Origin: Moringa oleifera
Taxonomy: Eukaryota > Streptophyta > Magnoliopsida > Brassicales > Moringaceae
Assembly (NCBI GenBank): GCA_021397835.1
Contig: JAJFZO010000356.1
Location: forward strand, 1-64,000
Length of the DNA: 64,000 bases
Direction: 5' to 3'
Positions 59,240-64,000 of the stretch are shown here, in pieces (position 1 is the first letter of the stretch; the number at the start of each line of letters is the position of its first letter). The notes beneath the pieces are model-generated. The model had not been told where the DNA came from and ran no database searches. It saw nothing but the letters and a program-made list of their open reading frames with translations. The position numbers and the translations under genes are program-made.

Positions 59240-62200
59240 ATGCTGTATTAAACTTAATTTAATATAAATAACATTAAATATTAAATATTATATATTGAAA
59301 GTAAATTGAAAATTAAAACTTTGATGTTTCTCTCTTTGCAAATAAATTATAATTTATTAATTTAAATTAAATTAAATTTTACAAAAAAAATTATAACGAA
59401 TTTCAAGTAAACAATATTATATATATATATATATATTCATATTGCAATCATATATATATATATATATAATTTTTGAATATTAAATATATTTTTAAAAAAT
59501 TATACTGTAAAAAATTTATAGAAAATAATTTGAAAAACAAAATTATACAAACTAATTATGAACCCGTGCAATAAAGTAATTTTATCATATTAAATATATA
59601 TTCATAAATTTAATAACATCATTTTTAATAAATTATTTAAAATTATATTTTTAAAATATAAAATATTAAATTAATAAAATTAATTATGAAAAAATTACAA
59701 ACATTATTAAAGATTATAATTATTATTTAATATATACAATATATTAATTGATAATTATATTGACTTAAATAAATATGATAAATAAAGTTAATGAGTTTAT
59801 CACTATTCAAATTCAAATAAATATTATCAAAATAATAAATTTTAAATTAAGTAATTTGAAATAAATTAATATCTCATAATAATAATTATTAAAATAATCA
59901 ATTATAAAAATACTACAATATATTTAAATTAATTACATAAATAAAACTTATGTTTTATTTACAGTCTCAAATCAAAACTTATAAAAAAATAAATTTATTT
60001 AAAGTTTGTATTTTTGATAAATTCTAAGTGAGATTTTTATTCACATTTTTTTAATATTAACAATTTTACGCAAGTAACTTTTACTTATATAAATATTATA
60101 ATATTTTTTAAAAAATAATCGAAATAAACAAATATATTTTTATTTTTATTTTTTTCAAATTTTTATTTTTTTCACATTCTTGTTAAGTTTAGTGCGAAGA
60201 AAGAACATTTATTGTTGTTTCGATAATGTTTTAAAAGGGATTGCGATAATTGTATAAGTAAAATTCACATGTATATTACATATATATACAAAATCATTGA
60301 TATTAACAAAAATTATAGAAAAAATCTTAATATTAATATTTTTTAAAATATCATAATTATAAATTGATATTTACATAAATTAATAATTATCAATATTTAA
60401 GATCATATTTATGATTAGTTTTAAATTTTAATTATTAATTGTTTCTAATTTAAAACTCTACCGTTTCGAAACTTTTCTTACGCAAATCATGAATACAAAA
60501 GTACTTTATAATTGAAAAATATTATAGAGTTTGATATCATCATCAAGTTAGCTACAAGATACTCAAAGATATTTAGAAAACATAAATGAAAAGATAGTAT
60601 TTATATTGATAAAAATTTAAAAAGAAAAAGAAAGTGGGTGATGTTCAATTAATTAGCAAAATAAATATAATACTTGTTATAGTTGTGAACGAGATTAATC
60701 AAAATCACAAATCCATTAACAATATGTTATTGATTATATATAAGTCACAAACTAATCATTAATAAAAATAAAAACTTAAAAAATTAAAAAATGAAAATTA
60801 ACCCGATGGATTTTGAATGAATTTCTAAGCCACGAATACATATAGAAAAAAAATTAATATTTAATAAAATTTTAGTATTAATAGAGTTTTGAATGGATGC
60901 TTTAAAAATATTCGAAAAAAGTTCTATTATTATTATTATTATTATTAGATTTAAAAAATGACTTTAAAACAAAGAAAATTTTATTTAAATTAAATTTTAA
61001 AAACATTAATTATAAAAATATTTTATTTTTTAAAACTATTTAAAATAAAATTTTAAATTTAAAAATTTTTAAAAATTATAATCTATCTCTAAAAATTAAT
61101 ATTTGATGTGAAATTATCCATAAAAGTATTGACAAAATAGTGCAATAGGAGAAATTTAATTTGAGGGCCCAACAGGTGGGAAATTTAGTTCTAAAAAGCA
61201 AACGGCCGGCTTAAGCTCATCCAAGAGCTCCTTTTATATATATTGGCAGTGAAAAGACATGTATGACCCATTATTAATATCGAATGAGTAGATGACACGT
61301 AACTGCATTCACATGAATTCTACAATATCCACATGAACCCTAGAGCGTGGGATATTGGCTAGCTTACTTAGAGTTATAACTCTTAATGTTATACAATTAA
61401 AAAAAATTATATAAAATTATTTTATTTATTTTATATTATCAATAAAATTTTTGTATTTAACAAATAATAAATATAATTTATTAATTTTTAAAGTGAACTT
61501 TTTCAAAATAATGGAGCATATTCAAATTATAACGAGTTTTGATTTATTATTTTTCATAAATATAAAAAATATTTAAAATTTTTTAATTATTACAAATATA
61601 TTTTTTAAAATTTATATTATCAAAAATTTATGAAAAATAAATATCAAATTCAAAATTGTTCGAATTCAAAGAATGGACATTAAACAAAATAAATAATTCA
61701 TGTGAATCATTTTTTGAGATATTTCAATAATACCCTTAATTTTATATAACAATTTGAAATAAATTCTAATTTGGACCGATTTAGTAGATCATGTTCAACT
61801 TATTACTTTTTAAATATAAAAATTTGATTAGTAAAATTAGTTAAATATTAGAATTTTATATAATCTTTTTCCGTATATCATTAGTTTTTAATCCTTACTA
61901 TGCATGGAATTTATTTTATTATATTAAATATTAATTGATAAAAATAAAAATTCATGATTGTATTATGTTATAACATAAAAGTAAAATTTATATTTATTAT
62001 ACTATTAAAATAAATTTCAATAATGTTAATATATTTTTGGGTAAGTGAACTATTAAATTAATTTATTAAAATTATATTTTATAATAAGTTTTGTAACAAA
62101 CAAAATATATTTTTAAAAAATAATTTTTTTTATCCAAATAGTTTTGTACTATAAGTTTTATCAATGTTATAATTTTCTAAAACATTTAAGAAGTAAATAA

Positions 62201-64000
62201 CAAATATTAAAATTATAAGAATCACAAATCTAAATAAAAAATATTAAATTTAAATACTCAAACATAAAACTATTATACGTAAAATGTCATTTGAAATAAT
62301 ATAAACCTTTAAAATTTATGAAGTGCACTTTTATTAATAAAAAGCAATTTTTTTATAACTCATAAAAATTAAAAATAGAAATTTAGCAAAAATAAAGATG
62401 TAAGGAAGAAAAGAAAAATAAAGAGAAATGTTCGCTTTCTAAAAATTAACAAAGATAATAGTAAAATAAATCCTCTTCCTTGATGAGAGATGCATTAATT
62501 CATTAAAAGAAAACCCCTAAAAAATGGAACATGCATGTATTATTACCTTGTAAGAGTTTAAATTATGAGACTAAAACTTCTTCTCCTTTTATAAACATAA
62601 AAAATTAAAAAATTAATAATAACATGATAAAAATAAAGGTAAATATAAAAAAATTACACATTTTTAATTTCAACTTTGAAGTATTTATTGATTTAATTGT
62701 ATCTCTAATATTTTAATTTGATTCAATTTGAATCTTAATTAAAATAATTAAAAAAATTAATAATATTTTTTGTTGTTAAAATGTCTCAAGAATGATTTAA
62801 TAAATTTTATATTTTAAATGAGTTCATCCTTTTGATTTAAACAATTATTTACTTGTGAACTATGGTTTACGAAAATTATAAAATTTTGATAGTGTAAAAT
62901 TTAAAATAAACATTTTTATTATTCAAAAACTTTTAATTTTTTTCAATGGTGACTTGAATATGTCTTTAAGTTTATGAACAATTTCAATTCAAAAGTTATT
63001 GTTTATGATTTAAGAATTACTAATTTTTGAAAATTTCAATGGAATCTAGGTTGAACAACGTTAAGGCATCAGGTTATAATTTAATAAATTGATACTTCTG
63101 GGTTTAAATTAAAAATTGAATCTAGTTCAGGATAACTTTTTATGTCATTTTGAAAATAAAAAATAAAAATTAAATCAAATAAATAAAATTATTTTAGATA
63201 AAAATCTCATAAAACTTTAATGTTATTTCTATATTACTATTCAAAACCTTCATGTTCAAGAAATGACAAACCAAGCTTAGATCTACTAATTTAATCTAAA
63301 CTGAACATTATTCAAGCTACTCTCATAAAAAGTTTCATAATTTTTTTAAGTATTAAAATATATTTTTTTAAATTTACAATATCAAAAATTTTAAAAATAG
63401 CATGAGTACTCATAATATAAACATAAAATTATATATATTATTATATATATTACTATTGAACTTGTGGAAAATTGTTTTATTATGATGGATAAAAATAAAT
63501 TTGTTATATTTTTATTTATTATAATGTAACGATAAAATTTATATTATTATACTCACTATAATGTTAAAATAAAGTTTAATAATAATCAATATATATTTAA
63601 TGTATAATTTTCATAATTATACTGTTAAAATAATTTAATGGTATTATTTTCTATAATAATTTTTTTATAAAAAATGGAAAAATATAATTTTTTGTGTCAA
63701 AATAATTTTGTACTATAATTTTTATCATAGTATTTTTAAAATTTTAAAATTAAATAAAATTAAATATCAAACTTCTTAAAAAATGTGGAAAAAACTTGAG
63801 AGTAACATAAAACGTTAAAAATATAGAAATTACAAACTTAAACCGAAATTTTTTATTAAATTTAAATAAACTGAAAAATAAAATCATTGTACATGAAATA
63901 CTACTAAAATTAATATAAACATTTTTTTAAAAAAAGAGAAATATTACTCTTTGTGAAAATGGACGAAGATATCAAAAAAAAAAAACTTATATATACTACT
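59240..64000. other. Very AT-rich gene-free region
   Basis: No coding, RNA or transposon signature recognised. Contains an interrupted AT repeat near 59418-59468 and a TTA run at 60925-60947. 61140-61370 is a less AT-rich island without a frame. Confidence 0.55.
60925..60947. repeat. (TTA)n microsatellite
   Basis: About seven uninterrupted TTA/TAT units. Confidence 0.85.

Overview
This is AT-rich plant nuclear DNA, almost certainly from a eudicot. The evidence is split genes with GT-AG introns, class III peroxidase and kinesin-13 fragments, Ty1/copia, gypsy-type and CACTA transposon remains, and a nuclear copy of plant mitochondrial DNA. I cannot name the species. Only two genes look complete: a DDX11/CHL1-type Fe-S DNA helicase on the minus strand (37681-43138, nine exons) and an IST1-like ESCRT-III-associated protein on the plus strand (56435-57832, six exons). 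Both reconstructed reading frames close exactly across their splice sites. A short minus-strand gene of unknown function (33067-33447) is open but has a retrotransposon at its 5' edge.

The first 27.6 kb is a degenerate tandem array with a unit of about 8.7 kb. Unit A is 1-6400 (its start lies outside the window), B is 6401-15125, C is 20786-26757 and D is a stub at 27025-27589. Each fuller unit carries two broken peroxidase copies facing each other, so that exons 1-3 and their reverse complement form a long inverted repeat centred in exon 3. Next comes about 3 kb of non-coding spacer. In units A and B this is followed by a captured piece of the DDX11 gene (last intron plus last exon) fused in frame to an unrelated coiled-coil tail, and then by an acidic gene fragment. 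A composite copia insertion (15326-20785) separates B from C. It contains oppositely oriented pol pieces, a gypsy-type pol fragment and a mitochondrial cox3-sdh4 segment.

From 27.6 to 36 kb the window holds three things: a 3.5-kb CACTA element with a 3-bp target duplication and a decayed Ulp1-like peptidase; a kinesin-13 pseudogene; and a 2.3-kb internally deleted copia element with matched 286-bp LTRs and a 5-bp target duplication. The DDX11 gene follows, with a perfect E2F-type site 130 bp upstream of its ATG.

From 43.3 to 56 kb there is AT-rich intergenic DNA. It contains a foldback-like element with inverted arrays of a roughly 21-bp repeat, an LTR-like segment and a decayed minus-strand copia pol. 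After the IST1-like gene, 58-64 kb is very AT-rich and gene-free, with microsatellites and one 62-bp tandem duplication.

The complete genes are housekeeping genes (sister-chromatid cohesion and DNA repair; endosomal sorting). The most unusual part is the array, which reuses peroxidase and DDX11 pieces as inverted and chimeric copies and could act as a source of double-stranded or antisense RNA. That role is inference.
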